DNA of 64,000 nucleotides from Hanleya hanleyi (GCA_036873755.1 JAVTVY010037334.1:1-64000); one strand, 5' to 3'; positions 11,942 to 21,862 are shown, counted from the stretch's first letter. Notes: generated by a model from the letters alone, not told the origin. A program made the numbers and translations.

Positions 11942-12846
11942 CTGTTGAGGGTGGCAAACAGCCCACTTTTCCCCCCTACTGCACATAAGGCTTTAGGTGT
12001 ACATCTCGGCTTACAGGACAGACAATTTTGCTTGCTTCTATTTAGTCTTCTGTCAACATCTAATTTGTAGCTGAGTGTTTCTTGTACCAGTTTTCTACAG
12101 ATCAGATCTTCCGTTACATGTTGGTGCGTGTCTAGAAACTTGTTAAGTGTCCGTAAAGGGATCTGCCATAACCGCACACAGTGTAGCAAATCGGAGAGAC
12201 AACTGTGTCTTTTTGCGGGACTGTACTGATGCCACGCTTCTGCTGCTCGTAAAACAACCTCTTCCGATGGTACGGATAATTCGTCTTGACACAGAACATC
12301 ACAGACTTCTTCAACAGTTAGTTCCTTAAATTCTTCCCCTCGTATAACATCAGAGAAATTCTGTAACATGTAACTGAAGGCTTTCTCATACAAGTCAAAA
12401 CAGGAGTGAGTTTCTGCAAACTTCCATATACCTATACAGTTGTTGGGATGCAGTTGGGACTCTAGGAAACTGCAGCATAGATGCAGCAGGTCGGTCAGCT
12501 GCAGTAGATTTGCAGCTGGAAGAAGAGATTGCACATTTTGATGGGAGATCAAGACACTACCGCTGTATGCATATTCTATAACGGTACGTAGAGCTATACT
12601 GTCTATGGACTGCAGTTCTATCTCTTGTTTGTCTTTTTCTGCAAGGTTCCCAGTGAACATCGCCCTGAAATACTGGCTACAACCCGCCAAAACAACCCGG
12701 TGTGCGTGTACTTTCAAATCATTTGCTATCAAAACAACATCACAGAGCAGTTGCCGCTGCCGAAGTTCACTAAGACCACACAACAGCTGCTGTGAATAGA
12801 AATTCATCTCGCATATACCTCCATCACTTATGTTCTTGTCTTCCAT
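11942..12846 (-). CDS. kelch-like protein, 5' coding exon (BTB-BACK)
   Basis: Host gene. The exon encodes about 300 residues. The BTB/POZ domain (residues ~15-125) has LLCDVVLIANDLKVHAHRVV, then SQYFRAMFTGN and VIEYAYSGSVLI, the hallmarks of KLHL proteins. The BACK domain follows (~130-235; CIGIWKFAETHSCFDLYEKA, LSVPSEEVVLRAAEAW). The exon ends where the first kelch blade begins (ALCAVGGKSGLF). I chose the ATG at 12,846; an upstream in-frame GTG is not credible. Reading as minus strand, CAACAG|GTGTGTAAG at 11,942/11,941 is a strong splice donor; the open frame beyond it loses similarity. KLHL proteins are typically substrate adaptors of cullin-3 ubiquitin ligases. The kelch-propeller exons are not found before base 1 and may lie outside the window, or the gene may be truncated. 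The specific KLHL member is not identifiable. Confidence 0.85.
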
Positions 12847-12984
12847 CGTAATCAGTACCGTTGCACCGATGTCTTCCCCCCTCAACACACCTTATCATCG
12901 CAGCAGTCGATACTCATCTGCCAAGCAGCTGAGTGACAGCCGTGTGAAGTCTACAACTTGTGCGACCTCGTGCCGGATATCAGG

Positions 12985-13050
12985 TCACCGCGCATGCGCT
13001 CTGTATAAACGGGTCAAATATGCAAATGATATCACGTGGCATAATCCATT
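12985..13050 (-). promoter_or_regulatory. candidate promoter region of the kelch-like gene
   Basis: About 140-200 bases upstream of the chosen start are an NRF1-type site (CGCGCATGCGCT, 12,990-13,001), an octamer-like ATGCAAAT (13,019-13,026) and a CACGTG E-box (13,032-13,037). Their clustering next to a host exon supports a promoter, but no transcription start can be seen. Confidence 0.4.
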
Positions 13051-13084
13051 CACTTTTATCGATCTTCTCACCGACACTTTTACA

Positions 13085-13925
13085 GACGTTCGAGGTCCGT
13101 GTAACACTTGACAATTCAGCTTTCCATCTCGCAAAATTGAAAGTAGGAAGATGGAAAGTTCAACATCTCTCCCGTCTGTCAGCTTTCCATCTTGCAAAAA
13201 AGTAAAGCAGAAAAATGGAAAGCTCCACATCGCTGTCGTACCGGTATTCGAGCTTTCCATCTCGCAAAATTGAAAGTACCGGTATAGAAAGATGGAAAAC
13301 TCTATATCGCTCCGGTATTCGAGCTTTCCATTTCGCAAAACTGAAAGTAGAAAGATGGAAAGTTCGACACCGTTCCCCCAATTCCAGCGTTCCAAAATGA
13401 ATTTATTACATATAGGGATACGAGAGCGATACTTGTTAAAATGGGTCCCGTTGCTCTATCTTGCTCCATAAATTGGATCTGTGAGTGTGATGCCCATCAG
13501 TTTAATCGTATGTCGTAAAATGCAACGTTGAACGTTGGGAGAAACCAGATTAAGTGTAACAAGTAAATCGCTCTCGTATTCCTCATAAATTCATATTGGA
13601 AAGCTGAAATACAGGAGCGGTGTCGATCTTTCCGTCTTTCTACTTTCAATTTTGCGAGATGGGAAGCTCGAGTACGGGAGCGATGCATCTTCGTTCACCA
13701 ATCCAATTTCTACCCTAACGCTCTGAACTTGTTCGAAGTGGGAACGTAGAAATTGGTTTGGTCTAAGGAAGATGGAGCGATGTAGAGCTTTTCATCTTTC
13801 TACTTTCATTTTTTGCAAAATGGAAAGCTGGCAGACGGAAGAGAAGTCGAGTTTTTCATCTTCCTACTTACAATTTTGCGAGATGGAAAGCTGAATTGTC
13901 AAGTGTTACACGGACTGTGTCCTCC
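13085..13925. mobile_element. ~0.84-kb foldback element built of AGCTTTCCATCTCGCAAAAT repeats
   Basis: The left end GTCCGTGTAACACTTGACAA (from ~13,096) and right end TTGTCAAGTGTTACACGGAC (to ~13,915) are inverted. Both arms are arrays of ~50-60-bp units containing 'gctttccatctcgcaaaat' and 'aaagtagaaagatggaaag', themselves partly palindromic. The centre (~13,400-13,600) is unrelated. No clear target duplication. The left edge lies just upstream of the kelch-like promoter region. Confidence 0.6.
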
Positions 13926-14089
13926 AAACCTGTACAAGTATAACTTCGAGAGAAATGTTTTTCAGATTATTTCCATAGTCCATAGAAAGCGGTCTATGTG
14001 AGCTGCACGTCAGACTAATGATTTTCCATTCGATTCAGGTACGGTACTATAGTAACAATATATTGGATACCAATGGGTTGTTGTTTAAT

Positions 14090-14296
14090 ATCTTATCACA
14101 CTAGCTAACAAATTAACTAACAGCTTGTCGTAAGAGGCGACTAACTGAGGCACCCGTGGGGTTCCTGTGTGTGAAAAGGAATAGGACCCCACCCGTGAGG
14201 TTCCCGGGTGTGAAAAGGAATAGGACCCAACGTCGTGATATGACAAAAATATAGTTGAAAGCGACGTTAAATCATATTCACTCACTCACTCACTCA
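14090..14296 (+). repeat. SINE-like element with (TCAC)n tail
   Basis: It contains cttgtcgtaagaggcgacta (14,127-14,146), two copies of 'ccgtg.ggttcc.g.gtgtgaaaaggaatagga' (~14,152-14,226), then gcgacgttaaatcat and TCAC repeats to 14,296. This combination is common at the 3' end of short interspersed repeats in molluscs (general knowledge, not tested here). No A/B box pol III promoter was confidently located. Confidence 0.5.
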
Positions 14297-16180
14297 AATG
14301 AACTGATCGGGGTTTTCTCTAGCTATCATAATCCGCGTATCAGACAGATTCGGCGGACACTTGTGACACACTCTGGTTGAGATGCTGAAATTCCATATTT
14401 GCTGGCTGCTAAGATTTGAACCCAACCGTGAGATCTAAGTGGACTATAAACTGAGATTATAAGTGTTTCAAATATGCAAAGCTGATACAGTCGTTTTGAT
14501 GGTATGTAAACTGGCAGCATATCAAATATTAGGCCAGCTCCGATGGAGCCTTAAAATACGATCAAGGCCCCGGCGCCAAACCACTCCAAGGGCGGATCTG
14601 CTGGGGGTGGGGCCGGAAAAAAATTCCGCACTTGGAGGAATCGGCGAACCCTGGGATTCTACGTAGAAATAATGTCTTGAAATGATATGTAAATTAAATG
14701 AATGTGGATTATGTAATTGAAGTATCAAAATGTGTATTAAACAGACCATCATATATTCATGCAGTTTGTGAGTGTACTATTTAAGTTGAAGTTTCAATAT
14801 GTATCTAAAATCAGATATTATCGCCACGAGCGCACCACGTAGTGGTGTGTTACAGGCCTGTTTTGTATGTGTTAAGCCAGAAAGTCAAATGGATTCAGGC
14901 ATGTGATTTTTCAATACTGATGCGTGCTTATGCAAAACAAATGTGAAAATAGAACCATACTGCATACATTATTTTCAAATTTATTTAGAACGCATCTCCG
15001 GCGATCTACGACCCCGGAGCTTCTGGAACCTAGGCGGCCCCTGAACCCTCTGTGATACTCGACCCCCCTCCTCCACCTCGTACCCGTGGCTCCCCCTCCC
15101 ACGAATAAATCTCCCCGCCCGGACGGGCCCGGACGCCACCAGCAATAAAATAACTCGATTGCTTAATTAGCTTGTGTGGCAGCATAACCGCAAAATCTGG
15201 CCGTTTATGGGAAACTTTAACTCCACCCGTGTTCCTCCGATTTGAGAGTTCTCAGATGGGTGTTCTCGAAACGAAGACCGAAGAAATTTGTGATGTCATT
15301 TTGCTGTTAGATATTTGGTATTTAGATAGAGATCACTTTATGTTGTTTTCTCGCTATATATCTGAAATATATTAAATTCCCTCTCTAAGCACTAGGCTAT
15401 TTCACAGCATATAAATCTGCATATAAAGTTATACGTAATAATATTTGATAAAACCAAGGACTTGGGGAAACAACGATGTCCGTACAAATTATCCCAATGA
15501 TACAACTTTTACTCAAAGATATATACGGGCTATATTACTGGCAACGGTAGTTAACTGGTTAAAGAATAAAGGGCATACAAATTACATGCACCATAGTCAC
15601 TTCAAAATGCCTTCGTATCCCGAACATCCTATGATTTTTTAGACAGTTAACTTATGAGTGATACCCATGCGTATTGTTATATATTGCGGAGATCTGCGTA
15701 AAGTTAAGCCCGGGTACCAGGTCAGAATCTGGATGCACAAGATAAGTCAATAGTCAAGTAGTCACCACTGGGTTGTTCCCCTTGATTACGACTCCCAGTC
15801 ACAGTTATTACATATCGATCGTGAGCAGGTGCTGAGTGTTTAACACGAATTTGGCAATTCACACAAAATCGAATAATTTATAGGTTAAAAAAGATCCAGT
15901 TTGATACCAGCCGCAGTAGACAAGATATAATTTGACGATGTAAGTTGATGCATGGACCCTATACCTTGACCTTCCGTCCCACTTCGAACCGTAGAAATTG
16001 GCCTGATGAAATGAAGATGAAGTATAGGGTCCATTGTTATTGAATATTTATATTAAGATATCTTTTAAAATACAAATACAGCCAAAAGTGAAGCAGTAAT
16101 CATCGACTTTTCTATTTTATCTACATGTACAAATATAGTTTATGGAGAAAAAAAACTTAATATCTGGTTCATGGTGGAGT
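14297..16180. other. no gene seen; flank of element A
   Basis: Mixed AT-rich DNA with a GC-rich block at ~14,990-15,140 on which no domain could be read. Nothing supports a gene or RNA. The stretch ends at the target duplication of element A. Confidence 0.35.
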
Positions 16181-16186
16181 ACTGTA
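16181..16186. repeat. target-site duplication of element A, left (ACTGTA)
   Basis: ACTGTA directly precedes the AGTAGTAGTGTAAG terminus and is repeated at 29,274-29,279 directly after the inverted terminus CTTACACTACTACT. Six bases is the length made by Polinton integrases. Confidence 0.93.
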
Positions 16187-16750
16187 AGTAGTAGTGTAAG
16201 TTGATTTCGAGTTACGTTTTCCAGGGAGGTAACTCTTGATCCCCCTTTTTCCGCCAGGGGGCGCTCTTGTAGGTATGACGTCACTTCCGGTCTGGGTGAA
16301 TGGAGCCAACCACCTCGCTGGGGGTCTAATAACACCCCAGCCACCAGTCAGATTTTTGGACCAGATTCGGGGCCTTCGCGCACATCGCCGGAAGTGACAT
16401 CATATATAGTAAAATAGATATTTACCGAACATTTCGATTACTTTTCAAGTTTACATAATACCTCTGTTGACCTAGCGTTAAAAAGAATTATCTGGAGATA
16501 ATTTTCTCTGTTTATCTGAACAGAGCATATGAAAAGTAGTTCGCTCATGTGCAACACTAAAGGAGTTGTTCGGCCGTGTTTCTTCTGGGTGATATCCGAG
16601 TCTCTTCGGTCAGGTCCGTATACAAGTGGGGGTTTTTCCACAATGTCGTTCACTTCCACGAAAAGACACGGAGGTGGCCGAAGACACACGGAGGTGTCCC
16701 AAGATGTCACGGAGGTGCCCGAAGACACACGGAGGTCACCGAAGATGTCA

Positions 16751-16859
16751 CATTTTATATAGTCTGGATACCTAACCCACATTACGCTACGTCATCCTTC
16801 GCTGCATATATGTATCCCAACGTTATTAATAGAGACGGGTATCCAGTCTACATTTTATA
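16751..16859. mobile_element. 91-bp mini-element with 9-bp duplication inside the A left TIR
   Basis: Element 16,760-16,850 has inverted ends TAGTCTGGATACC and GGTATCCAGTCTA and is flanked by CATTTTATA on both sides (16,751-16,759 and 16,851-16,859). The right TIR of A at ~28,778-28,800 has the same context with one CATTTTATA (as reverse complement) and no insert, which is an empty site. Confidence 0.85.
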
Positions 16860-17206
16860 CAATATACAGGCCTGTATGGGGTATGGGGATGGTCATTTTT
16901 GAACATGATAGGACATGTACTGAGCTGTCTGTGGGGTTTTCCCGCCAGAATTTCGCTGTCGTCTGCTTGGGCTGGGGGTTGTCACGTGCCGAACACCTGG
17001 CTCCCCGAATTGCAACACTGTTGCACGTTCGCTACAATGTTGCGAAGATGTCACGGAGATCACCGAAGAGACACGGAGGTGCCCGAAGATCCCGAAGAGG
17101 GCGAGAGGGGTCCCTAGTGTACCGATTGGGTCGTATGAGGTATCAATGTGAAGCATTCGTGAAGGGGCATCTGATGGGGTGGGTGTGGAGTTGAAATATC
17201 GTCATT

Positions 17207-18002
17207 CTGCGCATGCGCAGTAGACAAAGGGTATGAAAATAGACGTTTTGGGATCGAGCGGGGTCCCTAATGGCCCGATGGAGTTGTATGAGGTATCAAT
17301 GTGAAGCCAATGTGAGGGGGTATCCGCCTGGACTAGTGTCTCGGTCGTTGTCCACATTCTGCGCATGCGCAGACAGGGAATTGTGGGAAAGGGTATGGAA
17401 ATAGACGTTTTGGGATCTAGGTGAGCCCCTAATGAGCCGATGGAGTTGAGTGAGGTATCAATGTGAAGCATATGTGAGGGGGCATCCGATTGGACTAGTG
17501 TCTCGGCCGTTGTCAACATTCTGCGCATGCGCAGACAGAGAATTCTGGGAAAAGGGTGTGGAAATAGACGTTTTAGGGTTTAGGTGAGCCCCTAATGATC
17601 CTATGGTGTCGTATGAGGTCTTATTTTGAAGCTGTCGTGAGGGAGCATCCGCCTGGGCTAGTGTGTCGTTCGTTGTCAATAGTTTGCGCATGCGCAGACT
17701 GGCCGTAGTATAGAAATAGACGTGTTGGGGTTTAGGTAGGCCCCTAATGGTCTGATGGGGTCGAGTGAGGTATCAATGTAAAGCATACGTGAGGGAGTAT
17801 CCAACGGGGTGGGTGTGACGTGGAACTGACGTCATTCTGCGCATGCGCAGTAGAGAAAGTGTATGGAAATAGACATTTTGGCGCCGACATGGGTCACTAT
17901 GGGTCCGATGGAGTCGTATGAGGTCTTATGTTGAAGCTCTCGTGAAGCAGCATCCGACTGGACTCAGGGTTCGTCCATGTTCAAGAGTCTGCGCATGCGC
18001 AG
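17207..18002 (+). repeat. array of six NRF1-like palindromes (left TIR of A)
   Basis: CTGCGCATGCGCAG or a one-base variant lies at 17,207, 17,359, 17,521, 17,684, 17,837 and 17,989, so the unit is ~152-163 bp. Each unit also has 'aaatagacgt.ttggg', 'taatggtccgatgg.gtcga' and 'gaggtatcaatgtgaag'. The core TGCGCATGCGCA fits the NRF1 consensus YGCGCAYGCGCR. Confidence 0.85.
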
Positions 18003-18231
18003 TCTGGTCGTAGTATAGAAAGCAGGCATGTTGGGGGATGCGTGGGAGTGTGTTTGACCCACCACTATGGGTCCATGGTTGTGGTTGGGTGGTGGTGTGG
18101 GTTCGGGGTTTCACTAAAACTACCTTCGAACACAGAAGAGTTCCAATTTTTTCCCCGGCCCCGCCCCGCCCCGGCCGCAGCCCCGGAAGTGCGCGGCATC
18201 ACCGGAAATGCGCGGATGAATGTCGGGCAAA

Positions 18232-18529
18232 AGGTCAAAGGTCACATCCAGGTCAAAAGGTCTCCCTTTCGGCAATGTTCGGCAACAATGTTGCGGCATC
18301 GATATACAGAGCTTGAACCCAAAAAGGGGATTGTAAATTAACCTGGGAAGGATGGGCAGGTCCATTTGCACCAATCAGCGGTCGAGAAAAAGAGCCAATG
18401 AGCGATCGATAAAAGAACCAATGGACGGGTACTAGAATTTCGCTCGCGTCTGCGCCTACATCCGGGTACTAGGATGCTTTCGCCTACGTCCGCGCCTACA
18501 TCCGCGTACTTCTATGTAGGTGTATAAAA
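18232..18529 (+). promoter_or_regulatory. DR1 site, three CCAAT boxes and TATA box between left TIR and first gene of A
   Basis: AGGTCAAAGGTCA (18,232-18,244) is a perfect DR1 nuclear-receptor half-site pair. CCAAT boxes sit at 18,371, 18,395 and 18,418, spaced ~23 bases. TATAAAA follows at 18,523-18,529. This order resembles an animal RNA polymerase II promoter reading into the gene block. The same DR1-CCAAT block occurs in C at 50,870-51,067 but next to the protease end of that element. Confidence 0.55.
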
Positions 18530-18717
18530 GTGGGAATTTTTAGGGCACCGGAGCTATACCATGACACGTGGAGAAGATTTTCCAGGGGATCCAGGAGCGC
18601 CTCCAGCGCTGTAATCTTTGTTGTTGTTGCTCTCTTTTTGCACTAACCCATCAGAATAGTACGTATCACGGACTACACCCGTAGAGCTACGTATAGGCGC
18701 GCATGTGTGACATGGTC

Positions 18718-18724
18718 TATAAAA
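18718..18724 (+). promoter_or_regulatory. TATA box of the tail-anchored gene (A)
   Basis: TATAAAA begins 53 bases before the ATG at 18,771, leaving room for a short leader. Genes further along A also have a TATA-like motif 20-60 bases before their ATG. Confidence 0.5.
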
Positions 18725-18770
18725 CACGTCCCTCTGGATCCCACACCTTCATTTCTACGGTTGCAGAGCC

Positions 18771-19094
18771 ATGACGGAGATCCAGCCCTATGCGACTCGC
18801 ATTTTACAGCATGCTACCGTGGTTAATTCACTCACGGGTTACCGAGCAGTGGTTCGGTCCATGTTTGCAGATGGCGACGACGAGGGGCGACGCCAGATCC
18901 TGAAAGAGTTCACAGAAGCGGTCCTCGACAGAGTGCACACGATGGAGAGGTGTACCATCACTCACCACTACTGGACTATGACCGGCATCCTTGGTGCTCG
19001 GGCTATGGACCACGTGCGCTCACGCCGGAACCAACGACGGCTGGTTGGCCTCACAATAGTCTTTGCCCTATTGACCCTGGCGCTGTGGCATTGA
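18771..19094 (+). CDS. small C-tail-anchored membrane protein (A)
   Basis: A 107-residue protein of unknown function. Residues 1-85 are soluble and probably helical (TEAVLDRVHTMERC, HHYWTM). A basic patch RSRRNQRRL precedes a single C-terminal hydrophobic segment (~90-107; LVGLTIVFALLTLALWH). That layout suggests tail anchoring with the N-terminus in the cytosol. It is the first gene inside the left TIR. Intact homologues sit in the same place in B (42,676-43,002) and C (59,144-59,470), and a decayed one is at 30,384. Retention in B, which lost most other non-capsid genes, hints at a role linked to the element end or to particle membranes, but that is inference. Not recognised by family. Confidence 0.75.
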   Translation: MTEIQPYATRILQHATVVNSLTGYRAVVRSMFADGDDEGRRQILKEFTEAVLDRVHTMERCTITHHYWTMTGILGARAMDHVRSRRNQRRLVGLTIVFALLTLALWH

Positions 19095-19108
19095 CAGTGG
19101 GACCTCAC

Positions 19109-19116
19109 CATAAATA
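19109..19116 (+). promoter_or_regulatory. TATA-like box of PC4-like gene 1 (A)
   Basis: CATAAATACGAAAGACAGTC starts at 19,109. The same string with TATAAATA precedes PC4-like gene 2 (19,708), so TATA box plus 'cga.agacagtca' is a conserved core-promoter block of these genes, including in C. Confidence 0.5.
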
Positions 19117-19166
19117 CGAAAGACAGTCAGAGTGTGTGTCATTCACCGTTCGTCATTAGGTCAACC

Positions 19167-19712
19167 ATGTCACCTGTCCTACGAGCCATCCTTCCCCTTA
19201 CACCCCGGGTGGGGTTACACGTCTATGAAGATAAAGTCACCCTCGTGGAAGACCGTGGAGATGTTTGCTGGTCACGCGCTGAGACCGTATCGAATACGGT
19301 TACGCTACACCGTGACGGCTGGACCAAATTTAAACGGGTGTTGAGCAGTGAGCTCGACGGAAACCTCATCCACATAGACAATGCCATCTACGTATACCGT
19401 GGACCCTTCTTCCCACGCCTGGGCCGTTACCAAGACCCTACGCGAGGCTTCACCCTAGACCCCGCTCTGTGGACAGCCTTCGAGAAAGTGGTGCCTATTG
19501 TGGATCAGCTGTTTACAGCGGACGAGCGGTCAGCTGTTCAGTTGGAGTGGGCTCGTGCCCTGAGTGAAGCGGCGGCAGAACCCAATGAACAAATTACCAA
19601 ACCTAGCAATGAAGCGGAGGCAGACGATGATGCCATTGATTATCCGGCTAGACTCAGTCAGCCCAGTGACATGACCACCCGATCCTTTGATCTCACGGGG
19701 TTCTCCCTATAA
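19167..19712 (+). CDS. PC4-like protein 1 (putative ssDNA-binding), A
   Basis: A 181-residue protein; I start at ATG 19,167, which aligns with its paralogue, and reject the upstream GTG at 19,134. It has two similar halves of ~45-50 residues: beta strands (LHVYEDKVTLVED), then VTLHRDGWTKFKRVL; and again VYRGPFFPRL then FTLDPALWTAFEKVVPIVDQ. The 'L-x-x-x-x-W-x-x-[LF]' helix entry after strands resembles the PC4/p15 single-strand-DNA-binding coactivator (ISLNPEQWSQL in PC4). The acidic tail (~140-181) is poorly conserved. It is tandem to its paralogue at 19,755. If the fold is right, it could bind single-stranded element DNA during replication, or act as a transcription factor. Similarity is judged by eye; function is inference. 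Confidence 0.65.
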   Translation: MSPVLRAILPLTPRVGLHVYEDKVTLVEDRGDVCWSRAETVSNTVTLHRDGWTKFKRVLSSELDGNLIHIDNAIYVYRGPFFPRLGRYQDPTRGFTLDPALWTAFEKVVPIVDQLFTADERSAVQLEWARALSEAAAEPNEQITKPSNEAEADDDAIDYPARLSQPSDMTTRSFDLTGFSL

Positions 19713-19715
19713 ATA
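19708..19715 (+). promoter_or_regulatory. TATA box of PC4-like gene 2, overlapping the upstream stop codon (A)
   Basis: TATAAATA at 19,708-19,715 contains the TAA stop (19,710-19,712) of PC4-like gene 1. The arrangement is kept in C (TATTTATA, 58,529-58,536, over stop 58,532-58,534). Confidence 0.6.
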
Positions 19716-19754
19716 CGAGAGACAGTCAAATCTTGTACCATTCACGTACTGACC

Positions 19755-20237
19755 ATGACGGAGCATATAATACGGGCGTATCTCAGCTTGACCCCCGAGG
19801 TCTTCCTGCACGTTTATGCGGATAAGGTCGATATCATGGAGGAGGTGGGAGACATCTGTGATGCGGACCTTACACAACCGTGCCCGGCTCACATTCGTCT
19901 GTCCCGAGAGGGCTGGACCAAATTCAAACGGGTGTTGTCTGGTGAACTGGACGGCGACCTCATCCACTTGTGTCACGATGTGTACATCCGACGCGGCCCC
20001 TTCTTTGCTCAATTGGCTCGGCTAGATGGGGGTACAGTCCATTTTACCCTTCACCCTGATCTATGGTCTGCATTGGAAGATGCCGTGGTAGATGGGGATC
20101 AAGTGCTTACGGAGGAAGATCGGTCATCAGACGAGTTGGACTGGTCATTTACCATGGACAATGTGCTGGCAGAAGCCAACGAAGAAAATCAGAACGAAAC
20201 TCCGGCCCAAGATATACCCGTTATAAATAAACGATAG
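19755..20237 (+). CDS. PC4-like protein 2 (putative ssDNA-binding), A
   Basis: A 160-residue paralogue of the preceding gene, sharing LHVYADKVDIME, then RLSREGWTKFKRVLSGELDG, VYIRRGPFF and FTLHPDLWSALEDAVVDGDQ. The same two-half PC4-like architecture and acidic tail are present. A cysteine pair (ICDAD..QPC, ~40-48) is specific to this paralogue. The two genes arose by tandem duplication before A and C diverged, because C has both. ATG at 19,755 follows TATAAATA and the conserved AGACAGTCA block. No catalytic motif is visible. Intact. Confidence 0.65.
   Translation: MTEHIIRAYLSLTPEVFLHVYADKVDIMEEVGDICDADLTQPCPAHIRLSREGWTKFKRVLSGELDGDLIHLCHDVYIRRGPFFAQLARLDGGTVHFTLHPDLWSALEDAVVDGDQVLTEEDRSSDELDWSFTMDNVLAEANEENQNETPAQDIPVINKR
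20222..20229 (+). promoter_or_regulatory. TATA box of the integrase gene (A)
   Basis: TATAAATA lies within the last codons of PC4-like gene 2 and 36 bases before the integrase ATG. Conserved in C at 58,027-58,034 (opposite strand). Confidence 0.55.
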
Positions 20238-20264
20238 AGCCAGGGTCCATCATCATTTGTCACC

Positions 20265-21306
20265 ATGAAGAGCTGGGAGAAGGTGTTGGATAACTTATAC
20301 TACAGTCCCGAAAGTCCGGCGGCCTACAGTGCATTGACGGCTCTCTATCGAGCGGCCAAACCCCAAGGGATACAACGTGCTCAAGTCCGAGATTGGTTAA
20401 GAAAACAAGACACCTATACCTTACATCGAGCTGTCCGTCGCCATTTTCTACGGAACCGGGTCATCGTGGGAGGACTAGATGCCCAATGACAAGCGGATTT
20501 GGTCGATATGAGCGCCTTCGCCAAACACAACGATGGGAATCGGTATATCTGGACGTGCATCGATATCCTGTCGAAGTATGCGTGGGTGGTACCCATCCGG
20601 ACGAAAACGGGGGCGAATCTCATAGCGGCGTTCAGGGACATCTTCAAGACCGGGCGCAAACCCATGTATTTGCAAACCGACGAAGGCACGGAATTCCTCA
20701 ACAGACCGTTCCAACAGTTTCTGAAAGCCCAGAAGGTGTTTCTCTTCCATACGTACAACGAGACCAAGGCTTCTGTGGTGGAAAGGTTCAACAGGACATT
20801 CAAAGGCCGCATGTATAAATATTTCACCTATAAGAATACAAAGCGGTACATCGATGTTCTCCCGAAACTTGTGAGTGGTTACAATCGAGTCTATCACCGG
20901 AGTATAGAGAGAGCCCCCATTACCGTCACCCAACGCAATGAAGCCCAAGTCCGGCGTGTCTTGTACCCCAGGCAATCGCAGCGAACGACGAAGGAGGTGT
21001 ACAAGGTGGGGGACCCTGTACGGATCAGTAAAGTCAAAGGTCAATTTGAGAAAAGTTACTTGCCCAACTGGAGCGATGAGCACTTCCTGATTAAACGACG
21101 CCTACCCCGACAGCAGCGAGTCTTCAAGGGGAACCGTTGCTAGGCACGTTTTACGAGACGGAATTGCAGCCTGTCGTAAAAACACGGTGGAGCAGATTTT
21201 GAAAACGGAACGTCGGCGTGGCAAACTGTTTCATTTCGTCAAATGGCAAGGCTGGCCCAGTTCCTTCAATTCCTGGGTGGCGGCCAACCAGGTGAAACGA
21301 CTATAA
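20265..21306 (+). pseudogene. Polinton-type DDE integrase with C-terminal chromodomain-like segment, broken (A)
   Basis: Retrovirus-like (rve) integrase that would insert element DNA and make the 6-bp duplication. An N-terminal helical region (1-60) precedes the catalytic core with the Asp of ADLVDM, the Asp of LQTDEGTEF and the Glu of ASVVERFNRTF. After an SH3-like basic segment, the C-terminus has a chromodomain-like string (FHFVKWQGWPSSFNSWV) ending at the TAA at 21,304-21,306. In A, codon 75 is TGA (20,487-20,489) where C has Trp, and small deletions between ~21,120 and 21,180 shift the frame. The nonsense codon precedes all catalytic residues, so A makes no functional integrase by ordinary translation and would need one supplied in trans. 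Confidence 0.9.
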
Positions 21307-21308
21307 AG
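21302..21308 (+). promoter_or_regulatory. TATA box of the membrane-protein gene, overlapping the integrase stop (A)
   Basis: TATAAAG at 21,302-21,308 includes the integrase TAA (21,304-21,306). In C the same site reads TACAAAG, so one base change removed both the stop codon and the TATA match. Confidence 0.5.
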
Positions 21309-21356
21309 CCAGACACCACTACCGTCATCCTTCATTCCACGTTCGACCACGGTGCT

Positions 21357-21862
21357 ATGGGCAAGCAGCAGCTGCCTCTGAACACAGCGTCTCCCAAAAC
21401 GCGCAAAGCCCAAGTGGGCTTTGTGGTGATATTGCTAACCCTGCTGAGTGTGTTAACCAACTTAGAACTCCAGCCATCAGTGAAACCAGTCTACAGATAG
21501 CACCAGTCACCTCCGTGATCGAAACGAGCCCAGTCATCACCACCACCACACCACATGTACAAGCCACATCGAGCTCCACAACAAGTATACAGTCAACACC
21601 TACACCAAGTACACCCACTACGTCTGAAAACCCACCGGATTTCATCCCTCACAGTCAACAGACAACGACGACCGACGTTGTACCCACCACTACTCCAGTT
21701 CACTCGTACCAAATTTACAAGAGCGGGTTACCACGACAGCGGATACACCTTGAACCATCGACTCTCGTTGGCAGCATCTCTTCACTTGCGTCATCGCAGG
21801 ACCGACGAGTTCCGGCAAAACGCACTTCGTCAGGAAGCTCCTTCAACACGCCGATAGCATGA
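21357..21862 (+). pseudogene. single-pass membrane, Ser/Thr/Pro-rich protein, broken (A)
   Basis: It starts at ATG 21,357 (MGKQQLPLN). A short basic N-terminal segment is followed by one hydrophobic span (AQVGFVVILLTLLSVL, ~19-34), then in C a long Thr/Ser/Pro-rich, mucin-like region. In A a deletion near 21,455 shifts the frame and stops it at ~21,498; the Thr-rich remainder (21,515-21,862) is still open in another frame. The gene overlaps the start of the ATPase by ~100 bases in a different frame, as in C. Function is unknown. A virion-surface or membrane role is plausible from the layout only. Confidence 0.7.

Larger units (their letters stand above)
16187..18185 (+). repeat. left terminal inverted repeat of A (mosaic)
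   Basis: Matches the reverse complement of ~27,240-29,273 over most of its length, with indels. From the outside in: terminal AGTAGT; an ETS-CRE composite TGACGTCACTTCCGG (16,276-16,290); 21-bp CGGAGGTG(A/C)CCGAAGATGTCA-type repeats (16,670-16,750 and 17,043-17,095); a 'gaatttcgctgtcgtctgctt' module; six ~152-163-bp units each with an NRF1-like palindrome; and a GC-rich block (18,150-18,185). Bases ~16,310-16,565 have no counterpart in the right TIR, and a 91-bp mini-element is inserted at 16,760. Confidence 0.85.

Noticed and set aside
12985..13395. 136-codon frame on the minus strand upstream of the kelch-like gene
   Set aside because: Built entirely from AGCTTTCCATCTCGCAAAAT repeats of the foldback element.
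16529..17194. Overlapping long frames in the left TIR of A
   Set aside because: They arise from 21-bp and ~157-bp tandem repeats without stops; both strands are open, the peptides are repetitive and there is no homology or promoter context.
17207..18002. Possible CRISPR array
   Set aside because: Spacers are themselves repeats of ~140 bp, the palindrome is only 14 bp, and the context is animal and viral-element DNA.
18600..18770. tRNA or other small RNA gene between TIR and first gene of A
   Set aside because: No cloverleaf or pol III boxes could be drawn; the region is better explained as promoter and leader.
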